Positions 54,922 through 63,583 of a stretch of DNA of 64,000 nt are shown here, piece after piece. The position numbers were made by a program, and so were the translations under genes. The stretch covers positions 3,224,001 through 3,288,000 of the forward strand of contig NZ_FMHY01000002.1 in the NCBI RefSeq assembly GCF_900090225.1, read 5' to 3'. The notes beneath the pieces were generated by a model. The model did no database searches, was not told where the DNA came from, and worked only from the letters and a program-made list of their open reading frames with translations. This stretch comes from Micromonospora eburnea. GTDB taxonomy: Bacteria; Actinomycetota; Actinomycetes; Mycobacteriales; Micromonosporaceae. The number at the start of each line of letters is the position of its first letter. The stretch's first letter is position 1.

Positions 54922-56763
54922 TCAGTTGATGCGCACCACGGCACCGCGCACCGTGACCGGGCCGCCGGCGGTCAGCTCCGCACCGCCCTGGCCGTTGACC
55001 TTCACGGTCGCGCCCTCCACGGTCGCGCCGGCGCTGCCGCGTACGCTCACCCGGCCCTGCCCCTCGATCCCCACGTCACCCTTCGCGGTGACCGTGACCT
55101 TCTGCCCGGCCAGTTCCAGCGGCCCCGACCCGGCGTCCAGGCTGATCCCGTTCTGGGCCCGAACGCTCACCTTGCCGTCGCTGACGATCTCGATCTGCCG
55201 GCCGGTGCGGTCCAGCCGTACGGTGAACTTCCGGTCCCCCGTGGCCAGCAGCACGCCGTCCGGGCCGCTGCCGGCCTCCAGCAGCTCCAGCCGGTGGCCG
55301 GTGCGGGAGACCAGCGCCCGGGCCGCGACCCGGCCGCTGCTGCCGTCCACCGGGTCGGTGTCCAGTTTCGGCGGCGCGTCAGTGCCGTTGTGCAGGCCGC
55401 CGAGGACGTACGCGGCGTCCAGGTTGCCGTCGGTGAACCCGACCAGCACCTCGTCACCCACCTCCGGCAGCAGCACAGCACCCCGGTCCGCGCCCGCACC
55501 GGGCTGCACGACCCGCGCCCAGCCGGTGGTGTAGGTCTCGTCCAGCCACGGCAGGGTGAGCCGGACCCGGCCGAGCTTCTTGGGGTCCTTCACGTCGCTG
55601 ACTACCGCCGGGACCAGCCCGTGGCCGGCCCGCTCGGCCCCGGTCGGGCCGGCGGTCAGCCCGTACAGCGACCGGTCCGAGCGGCCGGAAACGGTGAACG
55701 CCGTGGTGTAGCCGGCCTGCTCGCTGAACACGTGCCGGGTGCTGGTCAGCACGTACCGGCCCTGGAACGGCTCGCCGATGTTCGCCAGCGCGACCGGCGT
55801 GCCCGCACGCAGCTGGGCGTTGCCCTTCGCCACCCCCTCGATCTCCGCGCACCCGCCGCCCAGGTCGCCGGCGAGCGCGCCGGCCACCACCCGGACCGCG
55901 GCGTCCGTGCCCAGGGTCGGGTCGGCCACCAGGTACGGCGGGCTGCCCAGCTTCTTTCCCAGCTCGGCCGGATCCACGCCGATGCCCTCGGCGCCCGGCA
56001 CCTTCGGGGTCGCGGTCGCGTTGACCGCCCGTTTGTTGGCCGGGTCCCAGCCCCGCGCACTCACCGTAGGCACCTGAGCGGTGGCGGTGACGCCGGCGCG
56101 CAGCGCTATTAGGTTCCGGTTCAACTCCAGCACCAGCGGGTCCTGGGTGGCCCGCGCCGACGGGTCCGGCGCGCCGGCGGGCGGCTCCGGCATCCGCAGG
56201 TGCAGCTCCCCGTCGAGCACGGTCACCTGCGCGCCGACCAGCTCCGCGAGCCGGTGCAGGAACGTCCAGTCGCTGACATTGTCCTGGCTGACCTGCGCCT
56301 CCGGCTCGCCCCCGATGCCGGTCACCGGGTCGATCCGGCCCGCCTTGAGCCCGGCCCGCTGGGCCACCTTCCGCACGATGTCGGGCACGCTCATCCCCGG
56401 GTACGCGGCTACCCGCCGGCCGCGAAGCAGCCGGTGGGCCAGATCGAGGCCGCGGACCTCGGTGAACGTGCCGGTGGCGTCCAGCTCGCACTCCAGAGCG
56501 GTGACCTCGCCGGTGAGCAGCAGCGCGGGGCCGCCCGGGTCGGAGGTCTGCACGCTCAGCCGCACCGGGACGCCGATGGCGAACCCGCCCTTGGCCAGCA
56601 CGGTCCGGTCCGGGTCCCGGTACCGCAGCACGAACCGGTCGGGCAGGTTACGGCTGTCGTCCACCGCCGCGTACGTCAGCAGCGACGCGATCTCCGCGGG
56701 CAGCGGGCTGCCACCCACCTCCACCAGGAGGGCGTTGGCGAACTGTTCATTGGCCACGGGCAC
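54922..56763 (-). CDS. VgrG/gp27-gp5-like spike protein (Afp8 type)
   Basis: 613 residues from the GTG at 56763. The gp27-like hub is at 1-370 (LAHRLLRGRRVAAYPGMSVP; NVSDWTFLHRLAELVGAQVT). The OB-fold gp5 domain has VPAVVSDVKDPKKLGRVRLT, LLPEVGDEVLVGFTDGNLDA and YVLGGLHNGTDAPP. A beta-helix of short valine/glycine repeats at the C-terminus accepts the PAAR tip. Start overlaps the LysM gene stop by 17 bp. Confidence 0.92.
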   Translation of the reverse strand: MPVANEQFANALLVEVGGSPLPAEIASLLTYAAVDDSRNLPDRFVLRYRDPDRTVLAKGGFAIGVPVRLSVQTSDPGGPALLLTGEVTALECELDATGTFTEVRGLDLAHRLLRGRRVAAYPGMSVPDIVRKVAQRAGLKAGRIDPVTGIGGEPEAQVSQDNVSDWTFLHRLAELVGAQVTVLDGELHLRMPEPPAGAPDPSARATQDPLVLELNRNLIALRAGVTATAQVPTVSARGWDPANKRAVNATATPKVPGAEGIGVDPAELGKKLGSPPYLVADPTLGTDAAVRVVAGALAGDLGGGCAEIEGVAKGNAQLRAGTPVALANIGEPFQGRYVLTSTRHVFSEQAGYTTAFTVSGRSDRSLYGLTAGPTGAERAGHGLVPAVVSDVKDPKKLGRVRLTLPWLDETYTTGWARVVQPGAGADRGAVLLPEVGDEVLVGFTDGNLDAAYVLGGLHNGTDAPPKLDTDPVDGSSGRVAARALVSRTGHRLELLEAGSGPDGVLLATGDRKFTVRLDRTGRQIEIVSDGKVSVRAQNGISLDAGSGPLELAGQKVTVTAKGDVGIEGQGRVSVRGSAGATVEGATVKVNGQGGAELTAGGPVTVRGAVVRIN

Positions 56764-57523
56764 CGTCCGGCACGGTCAGCTCCTCGGGGGCGGGCACCAA
56801 CAGCGCGGTGCCGGGGCGCAACCGCATCGGGTCGTCGATGTCGTTGGCCTCGGCGATCTGCCGCCACAGCCCGGCCCGCCCGTACGCCTGGTAGGCCACC
56901 GAGTGCAGGGTGTCTCCGGCGACGACGACGTGGATGTCCCGGGCGGCCAGCGCCCCGGAGGTCGGGTTCTGCCCGGGTTGCTCCCCGGAGATCTCCTCCA
57001 GGGTTACCGTGCACAGCGCCCGCACGGGCGTGCCGCCCGGGGTGAACAGGGTGTACTTGGCGCTGACGCTGGCCACGAAGGACGGGAAGCCGACCATGCC
57101 GCCCCAGTGGAACACCACCCACGGCGGTGACCCCTTCTTCTGCTGTCGGCTGGCGTCGGTCGGCACACAGCAGGCGAACAGCTCCTCGACCCGCTTCACC
57201 ACCGAGCTGTCCATCGTGTCGGTGGCGTCGAAGAACATCTCCAGGGTCAGTTTGCACGGGTCCGAGCCGGTGAACTCCGGCACGCCGCTCTTCTTCGCGT
57301 TGCGCTGCGCGTCCCGCTTCCACTTGGCGGTCTTCGTCAGCGCCAGCTCCTTCGGGTTGAACTGGAACGGGATTCGGCCCAGCTGCGGGCCCGGGGAGGC
57401 GGTGCCTCCGTTGCGCGGCGGTTCGTGCAGTTGCAGGTACGCGTGCGTCAGCTGCGGCGGGGCACCGCCGCCCCGACCGGCGGGGCTGCCCGCGGCCGTG
57501 AAGGTGACCGGGGAGGCACTCAC
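56747..57523 (-). CDS. LysM-domain tube/baseplate adaptor (Afp7 type)
   Basis: 258 residues. The CIS tube-associated domain (about 45-190) has IPFQFNPKELALTKTAKWKR, FTGSDPCKLTLEMFFDATDT and VVFHWGGMVGFPSFVASVSA. A C-terminal LysM motif follows (about 200-247, VVVAGDTLHSVAYQAYGRAG). In Afp/PVC systems this protein joins tube, hub and baseplate. Confidence 0.92.
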   Translation of the reverse strand: MSASPVTFTAAGSPAGRGGGAPPQLTHAYLQLHEPPRNGGTASPGPQLGRIPFQFNPKELALTKTAKWKRDAQRNAKKSGVPEFTGSDPCKLTLEMFFDATDTMDSSVVKRVEELFACCVPTDASRQQKKGSPPWVVFHWGGMVGFPSFVASVSAKYTLFTPGGTPVRALCTVTLEEISGEQPGQNPTSGALAARDIHVVVAGDTLHSVAYQAYGRAGLWRQIAEANDIDDPMRLRPGTALLVPAPEELTVPDGARGQ

Positions 57524-57571
57524 GGCGCCGCCTCGCTTCGCTTGAGGCTGATGGTCCGCTCGCTCACCGCG

Positions 57572-58009
57572 TCACCCCCCGGTCCCGGGCCCGAAGAAGC
57601 CGTGGTGGGCCAGTTCCAGGGTTTCCACGGCCACCTTCGGGCTGTCCGGGCTGAGTTGTGGCCCGGTCCAGCGCACCGGGATGACGTCGAGCAGGCCCCA
57701 ACGGGCGATCACCGTGCCCTCCAGGGTGCGCGCCTCGATGGTGGCGGTCTTGCGGGTGATCCCGTTGGCCATGCCGGAGAACCACCGCATCAGCTTGCCG
57801 CTGTCCGCCGTGATCGGGCGGGAGAGCTTGACGTTGGAGAACTTCATCCGGGTGGGCAGCTGCCAGACGTGCCCGTTGTTGCCGCCCTCCTCCCGCTGCT
57901 CGACGACCACCTCGCAGCCCAGTCCGTCGCAGGTGTTGAACGCGCCGAGATCCTGATCGTCGATCTTCACGACGAAGGCGATCGCGACGGCGACCTCGTC
58001 CTTGGCCAT
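57572..58009 (-). CDS. Inner tube protein, second paralogue (Afp5 type)
   Basis: 145 residues. T4 gp19-like tube fold: FVVKIDDQDLGAFNTCDGLG, MKFSNVKLSRPITADSGKLM, TIEARTLEGTVIARWGLLDV, VETLELAHHGFFGPG. It is related to, but distinct from, the main tube protein 3.4 kb upstream. It likely forms the first tube ring above the hub. Confidence 0.9.
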   Translation of the reverse strand: MAKDEVAVAIAFVVKIDDQDLGAFNTCDGLGCEVVVEQREEGGNNGHVWQLPTRMKFSNVKLSRPITADSGKLMRWFSGMANGITRKTATIEARTLEGTVIARWGLLDVIPVRWTGPQLSPDSPKVAVETLELAHHGFFGPGTGG

Positions 58010-58073
58010 CCATACCTCCTGGTCGGTCGGCGCTGGTTCCTGCTGCGTTCCCGCCCGTGTCCGCTCCTTGGTC

Positions 58074-60758
58074 TCAGCCCGGCCCGCCGAGCACCCCGTG
58101 CCGTTCCCGGTCGAGGCGCAGCTCGGTCTTCAACCGGCGTAGCAGCGGGTCGTACAGCTTCTTCAGCAGTTCCTCCGGCTCCGGCCCGCCGGCTGGCGGG
58201 CCGCCCGGTGCCGCCGGTTGACCGGCCGCCGCCGGCCGGCCGTCGGACGGTGGGGTCGCGGCCGGGCCCGGCGCGTCGGCCGGCGGAGGTACGTCGGCTG
58301 GTGGCGGTGCCTCGGCTGGTGGCGGCGTGTCGTCCGGCTCGGCCCGCTGCACGATCGGGGCGGGTGGATTCCGGCCCGGCGCGGTCGCCGCCGGCATCGG
58401 CCCGCCACCGAGGTACGCCATCGGCGGGCTGTCGCCTCCCGAGCCCGTCCCACCGGGTGGTAAGGGGGGCGGCGAACCGGGAAGCGTGCCCACCCATCGC
58501 TGGACCGCCGGCCCGGTGCCGGTAGGCGCTCCGGAGTGGACGGCCGCCGGGGCGCTGGGCAGGTCGGGCACGTCCGCGACGAGGCTCGACGGTGACGGCT
58601 GCGGGTCGGATACGGGGAGCGACGCGGCGGCAGCGGGTACGGGTTCCTCGTCGCGCCGCCAGGTCACCCGCTGCACGCTCGGGCGGGCCGGCGCGGGCGC
58701 GGCGGGCACGTCCCCGGTGAGCAGCCGTACCGGGCGGTCGCCGACCAGCCGTGCCACCACCAGGGGCGGGGGAGCGGGAGTCACGTCCGGTCGTCCGCCG
58801 CCAGCCGTGTCGTCCCCGGCGTCCGGCGTGTCGCCGTACCCACCGGCCGGGCCGACTCGGGCGTCCGGCGTGTCGCCGTACCCACCGGCCGGGCCGACTC
58901 GGGCGTCCGGCGCGTCGCCGTACCCACCGGCCGGGGCGGCCGGCGAGCCTGCCGCCGGCGGGTGCGTGGCCGCCGGCGCCGCCAAGCGGGACACCACCGG
59001 CAGGTCGGAGCCCCGTGCCCCGGCCTCGCGGTCGCCGGTCGGGTCCGCCGCTCGGCCGCCCCGGACCGGGGTCTCGGCCGGTCCTCCGTCAACGGCGGAT
59101 GGCACCGGGGCGGGTGGCTGAGCGAGCAGCGGCGCCACACGTGCCTCGCCGGGATGCCCGTCGTCCGGCGGCACGAACGTCTGCACGGGCGGTCCGCCCG
59201 TATCCGATCCTGCCGGGTCGCCGCCCGACGCCGCGCCGTCGCCGGCCTGCGCGGTGCCGTCCTGGAATGCCCGGCCCGTTGCGGTGCCGGCGACCGGCAG
59301 GTCACCGACCGGCGTGGCGGGGGCAGCATCGGGTTCGGTGCCGTCGTGGCGCCACCCAGGGTCGACGGCGGTTGTGGGCGCGTCGGCGGCGAGGCGGGAG
59401 ACTGGGACCTCGCCGACCAGACCGGCCTGGTCGCTCACCGTCGTCGTGCCCTCCACCGGGCCGTCGCCCACGCCGCCCTGCCCACCCGCAGCGGCTGCGG
59501 GGGCGGCAGCTGCCTCGCTCGCTCCGGTCGGGGGCCGGTGGGCCGGGGCCGGAGCATCGGCTCCCGCCGGGGAACGTTGGACCGGCGCGGCGTCCCGCAC
59601 GCCGGTGAGGTCATGGGCCACCGACGCCACAGCCTCGGGCGGCGGGAGCAGCGGGGACATGATCGGTTCGCCCAGGCCGAGCCGGCGGGGCGGCCTCGGG
59701 GCGCCTGCCGGAACCCGCTGTACGGGCAGGTCGGGCACCGACTGAGGGGAGCCGGATGCCACCGGCCCGGGGGCCTCCGCCGACCCCGACGGTTCGGGTG
59801 GTGCCACGTCCGGGCCGCGCTGCTCGGCCGAGATCGGCTCCGTCGCCGGGATGTCCTGTCCGAGGGTCGGCGCCTGCGGCGCGTCGACGGGAGCGGACCG
59901 GTCAGTGTCGACGGCCCGCTGGGGCATGGCGGCCGGCGGTTCAACCGTGGGCAGATGCAGCGCCACCGCGGGCGGGGGCGCCGTCAGCAGGCGGCTGACC
60001 GCCACCGGCTCCAGCGGCACCGGTTGGCCGACCGGCATCGGCTCCGTTGCCATCGGTTGGTCGGCCGTCACCAGCTCTACCGGCATCGGCTGGCTGACCG
60101 GGACCGGATCCACCGGCACGGACCGGACCGGGAGCGGCGCGGCCGGCGGGTCCGGCACCGCCGGATGCCGCTGTGCCGTGGCACCGGAGACCTGCCGTCG
60201 GTCCGGGGCGGGGGAGGGGACCTGCCGTCGGTCCGAGGTCGGGCCGGAGGGCTGCCAGCGGTCCGGGGTCGGGTCGGATAGCTGCCGTTGCAGGGAGGGC
60301 GTGGCCCGGCCGGTGTCCGCCACCGGCGTCGCGAGCGGCAGCGGCGCGGGATCGTCGCCGTGCGGCCGGCCGGTGGGCTCGAGGTCCGCCCGTGTCGGCT
60401 CGCTCACCGGCGCGGCCGCGCCGTGCAGCACGCCCGCCGGTTCGGCCGCTCCGACGAGATGGCCGAGGGGAGCCAGGTACGACGGGTCGCGCCAGGCGGC
60501 CAGTGAAGCGGTGAACGCCTCGGGCAGGTTCAGCCGCGGCTCATCGGGGGTGATTCGCTGGATCGGCGGCAGACCCAGCCAGGCGGGCGGCTCGCCGCGG
60601 CCACGTGCCGGGGCGTCGGCCGGTGCGCTCCCCGCCACCGCGTCGCCGGTCGGCGTGGCTGCCACCGGAGCGCCAGCGGTCTCGCTGGTGTCCGAGGCGG
60701 GCGCGTCCGCGGTGGACCGCTGCACGGTCCGCTGCGATCGCCGGCGCCACGGCCACAT
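58074..60758 (-). CDS. Large proline/alanine-rich eCIS-associated protein (894 aa)
   Basis: 894 residues, almost wholly low-complexity Pro/Ala/Val/Gly/Asp sequence with many LPV/VQR-type short motifs. The Trp/Arg-rich start is MWPWRRRSQRTVQRS, and residues 610-650 contain three GYGDTPDARVGPAG-type repeats (42-bp DNA repeats). Only the last about 35 residues look folded: EELLKKLYDPLLRRLKTELR then LDRERHG, an amphipathic helix. There is no TM helix. Position between tube 2 and a DUF6760 gene ties it to the machine. It might be a tether, tape or cargo-docking protein. Function not established. Confidence 0.75.
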   Translation of the reverse strand: MWPWRRRSQRTVQRSTADAPASDTSETAGAPVAATPTGDAVAGSAPADAPARGRGEPPAWLGLPPIQRITPDEPRLNLPEAFTASLAAWRDPSYLAPLGHLVGAAEPAGVLHGAAAPVSEPTRADLEPTGRPHGDDPAPLPLATPVADTGRATPSLQRQLSDPTPDRWQPSGPTSDRRQVPSPAPDRRQVSGATAQRHPAVPDPPAAPLPVRSVPVDPVPVSQPMPVELVTADQPMATEPMPVGQPVPLEPVAVSRLLTAPPPAVALHLPTVEPPAAMPQRAVDTDRSAPVDAPQAPTLGQDIPATEPISAEQRGPDVAPPEPSGSAEAPGPVASGSPQSVPDLPVQRVPAGAPRPPRRLGLGEPIMSPLLPPPEAVASVAHDLTGVRDAAPVQRSPAGADAPAPAHRPPTGASEAAAAPAAAAGGQGGVGDGPVEGTTTVSDQAGLVGEVPVSRLAADAPTTAVDPGWRHDGTEPDAAPATPVGDLPVAGTATGRAFQDGTAQAGDGAASGGDPAGSDTGGPPVQTFVPPDDGHPGEARVAPLLAQPPAPVPSAVDGGPAETPVRGGRAADPTGDREAGARGSDLPVVSRLAAPAATHPPAAGSPAAPAGGYGDAPDARVGPAGGYGDTPDARVGPAGGYGDTPDAGDDTAGGGRPDVTPAPPPLVVARLVGDRPVRLLTGDVPAAPAPARPSVQRVTWRRDEEPVPAAAASLPVSDPQPSPSSLVADVPDLPSAPAAVHSGAPTGTGPAVQRWVGTLPGSPPPLPPGGTGSGGDSPPMAYLGGGPMPAATAPGRNPPAPIVQRAEPDDTPPPAEAPPPADVPPPADAPGPAATPPSDGRPAAAGQPAAPGGPPAGGPEPEELLKKLYDPLLRRLKTELRLDRERHGVLGGPG
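58819..58934 (-). repeat. 42-bp tandem repeat (about 2.75 copies)
   Basis: Units start at 58819, 58861 and 58903 and encode 14-residue repeats (ARVGPAGGYGDTPD) in the proline-rich eCIS protein. Near-identity implies recent expansion. Confidence 0.9.
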
Positions 60759-60762
60759 CGGG

Positions 60763-60921
60763 TCACCGTCCCTGACTGATCCGGGTGTTGATGCTCGCGA
60801 TCTCGGCCACGTACCGCAGCCGCTCGCCGTGTTCGAGGTCGAGGATCTCGTCCAGCGACCAGTGGAAGTGGTAGGCGACGTACGCGACCTCGGCGTAGAT
60901 GCGGTCGGCCGCGTACGTCAC
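60763..60921 (-). CDS. DUF6760-like small eCIS protein (52 aa)
   Basis: GTG start at 60921, overlapping the upstream stop (GTGA). The sequence VTYAADRIYAEVAYVAYHFH then WSLDEILDLEHGERLRYVAE is typical of the small helical protein in actinobacterial tail clusters. It probably corresponds to the gpE+E'-like small tail proteins made with tube and sheath. Confidence 0.82.
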   Translation of the reverse strand: MTYAADRIYAEVAYVAYHFHWSLDEILDLEHGERLRYVAEIASINTRISQGR

Positions 60922-61367
60922 GATTCCCCCAGGCGCCCACCGGCGAGGTCGACCGCGAATCGGTGCTGACACTCCGGGCACACCACACTCGCGCGGGTGT
61001 GCCCCTCGCTGTTGATCCGCCGGTACATGTCCTGCAGGAACGCCAGGTCGGAGGCGAACAGGTCCTCCACCACGCCGGGGTGCACGTCCACCACCGTGCC
61101 GATCCGGGTGATCACCCGGCTGAGCAGTACGACGGTGAGGTACGGCGGGTTCTCCCGTACCCGGTCGTCGCGCAGCGGCACCAACTCGTCCCGCGCGGTC
61201 GCCAGCCGCATCACCCCGTCCCGGTGCACCGTGCCGGAACCGTCCACGTAGCCGCGGGGCAGCTCGAACGGGAACTCCGTGCGCAGCGTCTCGCGTCGCG
61301 GGGCGACGGCGGGCGGCTCGGCCAACTCGGGACCGGGCGGCGGGACGAGCGACGACGTACGGCGCAT
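60918..61367 (-). CDS. eCIS tail-assembly-type protein with CxxC
   Basis: 149 residues: FPFELPRGYVDGSGTVHRDG, VPLRDDRVRENPPYLTVVLL, FASDLAFLQDMYRRINSE and a terminal single CPEC pair. The arrangement (RGYVD, regulatory middle, zinc-knuckle end) matches conserved proteins encoded right after the tube gene in actinobacterial eCIS clusters. A chaperone or assembly role is likely by analogy with tail-assembly proteins. Not proven. Confidence 0.75.
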   Translation of the reverse strand: MRRTSSLVPPPGPELAEPPAVAPRRETLRTEFPFELPRGYVDGSGTVHRDGVMRLATARDELVPLRDDRVRENPPYLTVVLLSRVITRIGTVVDVHPGVVEDLFASDLAFLQDMYRRINSEGHTRASVVCPECQHRFAVDLAGGRLGES

Positions 61368-61371
61368 GGGG

Positions 61372-61815
61372 CTACTCGACCTCCATCGACTCGTACGTCA
61401 CCACGAGCTTTTCGGTGAGCACGCTGGTGTCGCCGGCCTTGAGTGAGCTGATCTCCAGGCTCTTCGCCCACGCGTTGGTGAGCTTGTATCGCTTGATCGG
61501 CATGCCCTCGTAGTCGAATACGATGATCGCGCCGCCCTTGCGGGCGTCGCCCATCTTGCCGAAGCGGCAGTCCTTGATCCACCGCTCGAAGCTGTTGTCC
61601 GCGGTCAGGCCCCGGGTCAACGTGACCTCGCCGGCCTTCGGCGCGCCGGGCGCCTTACGGACCACGAACTTGCCGTCGGCGGTGTTCGACTTGTACTCGA
61701 TGACGTCCTGCTCCATCTTGAGGCCGGTGACCTCGGTGATCTGGCGGATGACGATGCTGTCCACCTCCAGCCCGAACGAGTGGCCGACGGCGGAGTCGAA
61801 ATCGGGGAGCGGCAC
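61372..61815 (-). CDS. Main inner tube protein (Afp1/gp19 type)
   Basis: 147 residues. Phage T4 gp19/Afp1 tube fold: FDSAVGHSFGLEVDSIVIRQ, VTGLKMEQDVIEYKSNTADG, VTLTRGLTADNSFERWIKD, VFDYEGMPIKRYKLTNAWAK. It polymerises as the hexameric inner tube inside the sheath. 24 bp downstream of the sheath gene. Confidence 0.93.
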   Translation of the reverse strand: MPLPDFDSAVGHSFGLEVDSIVIRQITEVTGLKMEQDVIEYKSNTADGKFVVRKAPGAPKAGEVTLTRGLTADNSFERWIKDCRFGKMGDARKGGAIIVFDYEGMPIKRYKLTNAWAKSLEISSLKAGDTSVLTEKLVVTYESMEVE

Positions 61816-61839
61816 GACTGCCTCCTGACGCTACGGGGA

Positions 61840-63375
61840 CTACTCGTTGACCAGGCTGGTGCCGCCGGAGATCTGCGCCAGCTGGAAGATCACGAACTCG
61901 GCGGGCTTCACCGGTGCGACGCCGATCTGGCAGATCACCTGGCCGGCGTCGATGCTCTCGGCCGGGTTGGTCTCGCGGTCGCACTTGACGAAGAACGCCT
62001 CGTCGGGGGTGAGGCCGAACAGCGCGCCCCGCCGCCATTCGTTGATCAGGAACGCGCTGATGGTGCGGCGGATGCGGGCCCAGAGCATGTCGTCATTGGG
62101 TTCGAAGACGACCCACTGGGTGCCGTTGAGGATCGACTCCTCCAGGTAGTTGAACAGCCGCCGCACGTTCAGGTAGCGCCAGGCCGGGTCGGACGACAGG
62201 GTGCGGGCGCCCCAGACCAGGATGCCGCGGCCGGGGAAGGCACGGATGCAGTTGATGCCGAGCGGGTTGAGCAGCTCCTGCTCCGCGCGGGTCAGCTGGG
62301 TCTCCAACGCGACCGCGCCCCGGATCGGCTCGTTGGCGGGTGCCTTGTGCACGCCCCGCGCGCCGTCGCTGCGCGCCCATACGCCGGCGATGTGGCCCGA
62401 CGGCGGCATGAACCGGTTGGTGCCGGTCACCGGGTCGAACACCTTGATCCAGGGGTAGTAGAGAGTGGCGTACTTCGAGTCGTGACCGGCCTGGTCGGTG
62501 CGCCACTCCTTGACCTGCTGCGCCGACAGGCCTGGCGGTGGGTCCAGGATGGCCATCCGGTCGCCCATCAGCTCACAGTGGGCGATCATCGCCGACTGCA
62601 CGGCCTTCACCGACTCCAGGTCGATCGCGCCGCGCTGGTACGCCCCCATCAGGTCGGGCACCGCGACCATGGTCACCTCGTCGACGGCCTCCAGACCGCC
62701 GAACCCGGTACGCTCCGCCGCGTCGCCCACGTACTCGTCCGCCGACACGGTCTCCGGCGCGCCGACCGCGGGCGGCTCGGAGGTGAGCGCCACCTCGCCA
62801 CCGGACGGGCGGGCCAGTTGGCCGGTCGGCGCCGCCTCCTCGATCGTGATCAGCTTCGACCGCTCGCGGACCACGGTCACCACGTTGTCCTTGCCGCGCT
62901 TGGTGGTCACCGACTCGAAGGTCTCGACCACCTGGCCGCCGCGCTTGACCACCAGGTTGAACCGGTCCTCGCCGGCACCCTCCGGCGGGTCGGCGACCTC
63001 GACCGTGACGTCCTCCGGGGTGCCCTCGGGCAGCGCGCGGGCGACCACCCGGTACGTGCCGAGGACCGCGGCTGGCGCGGGCGCGGCCGGCAACGCCTCC
63101 TCGCTGGCCCGGTCGCCGCCGACCCGGACGATGTACGCGGCCCCGCCGCCCTGCATGAAGTACCCGTAAACGGCGTGGCCCAGGTAGCAGTCCGGGGCGA
63201 ACTCGCCGAAGATTTGCGAGTACTGGCTCCAGTTGGTCACCAGGGTCGGGGTGTTGAACGGCCCCTGCGCGGCGAAGCCGACGAACGCGGCGACCGCCGT
63301 GCCGACGCCCTCGATCGGGCGGGAGCCGGACTCCACTTCCTCGACGTACACGCCCGGCGCCAGGTAGTTGGGCAT
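61840..63375 (-). CDS. Contractile sheath protein (Afp2-4/gp18 type)
   Basis: 511 residues from the ATG at 63375 (GAGGAGGCG upstream). The sheath N-terminus is YLAPGVYVEEVESGSRPIEG and VGTAVAAFVGFAAQGPFNTP, with a variable inserted middle domain. The conserved C-terminal domain has GHIAGVWARSDGARGVHKAP, INCIRAFPGRGILVWGARTL, YLNVRRLFNYLEESI and NEWRRGALFGLTPDEAFFVK. It is first gene of the minus-strand injection-system operon, divergent from the last gene of the window. Confidence 0.95.
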   Translation of the reverse strand: MPNYLAPGVYVEEVESGSRPIEGVGTAVAAFVGFAAQGPFNTPTLVTNWSQYSQIFGEFAPDCYLGHAVYGYFMQGGGAAYIVRVGGDRASEEALPAAPAPAAVLGTYRVVARALPEGTPEDVTVEVADPPEGAGEDRFNLVVKRGGQVVETFESVTTKRGKDNVVTVVRERSKLITIEEAAPTGQLARPSGGEVALTSEPPAVGAPETVSADEYVGDAAERTGFGGLEAVDEVTMVAVPDLMGAYQRGAIDLESVKAVQSAMIAHCELMGDRMAILDPPPGLSAQQVKEWRTDQAGHDSKYATLYYPWIKVFDPVTGTNRFMPPSGHIAGVWARSDGARGVHKAPANEPIRGAVALETQLTRAEQELLNPLGINCIRAFPGRGILVWGARTLSSDPAWRYLNVRRLFNYLEESILNGTQWVVFEPNDDMLWARIRRTISAFLINEWRRGALFGLTPDEAFFVKCDRETNPAESIDAGQVICQIGVAPVKPAEFVIFQLAQISGGTSLVNE

Positions 63376-63583
63376 CACGCCTCCTCGTCCCTCAGTCAGG
63401 GTCGAGTCGAGCGTCCCGCGTACGGGCCAGCGTCTACACGTCCGCTGGGCCGCTTGATCGGGAAAATTCGTTTGCACGTTCGGGCATCCGACTGCGGCTC
63501 CCGGCGATTCATCGATGATCTGGATGAACGGCTGAGATATCTTGAGCAAGCTCATAGATGTCGATCATCTTGAGGGGTGGCAG

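Noticed and set aside
50416..63375. Integrated prophage
   Set aside because: There is no capsid, terminase, portal, lysis or integrase gene. The spike/PAAR/LysM/baseplate set and the regulator fit an eCIS instead.
61780..63573. 597-residue plus-strand open frame
   Set aside because: It lies antisense to the sheath gene, has no family motif, and its codon pattern is the mirror of the high-GC sheath frame.
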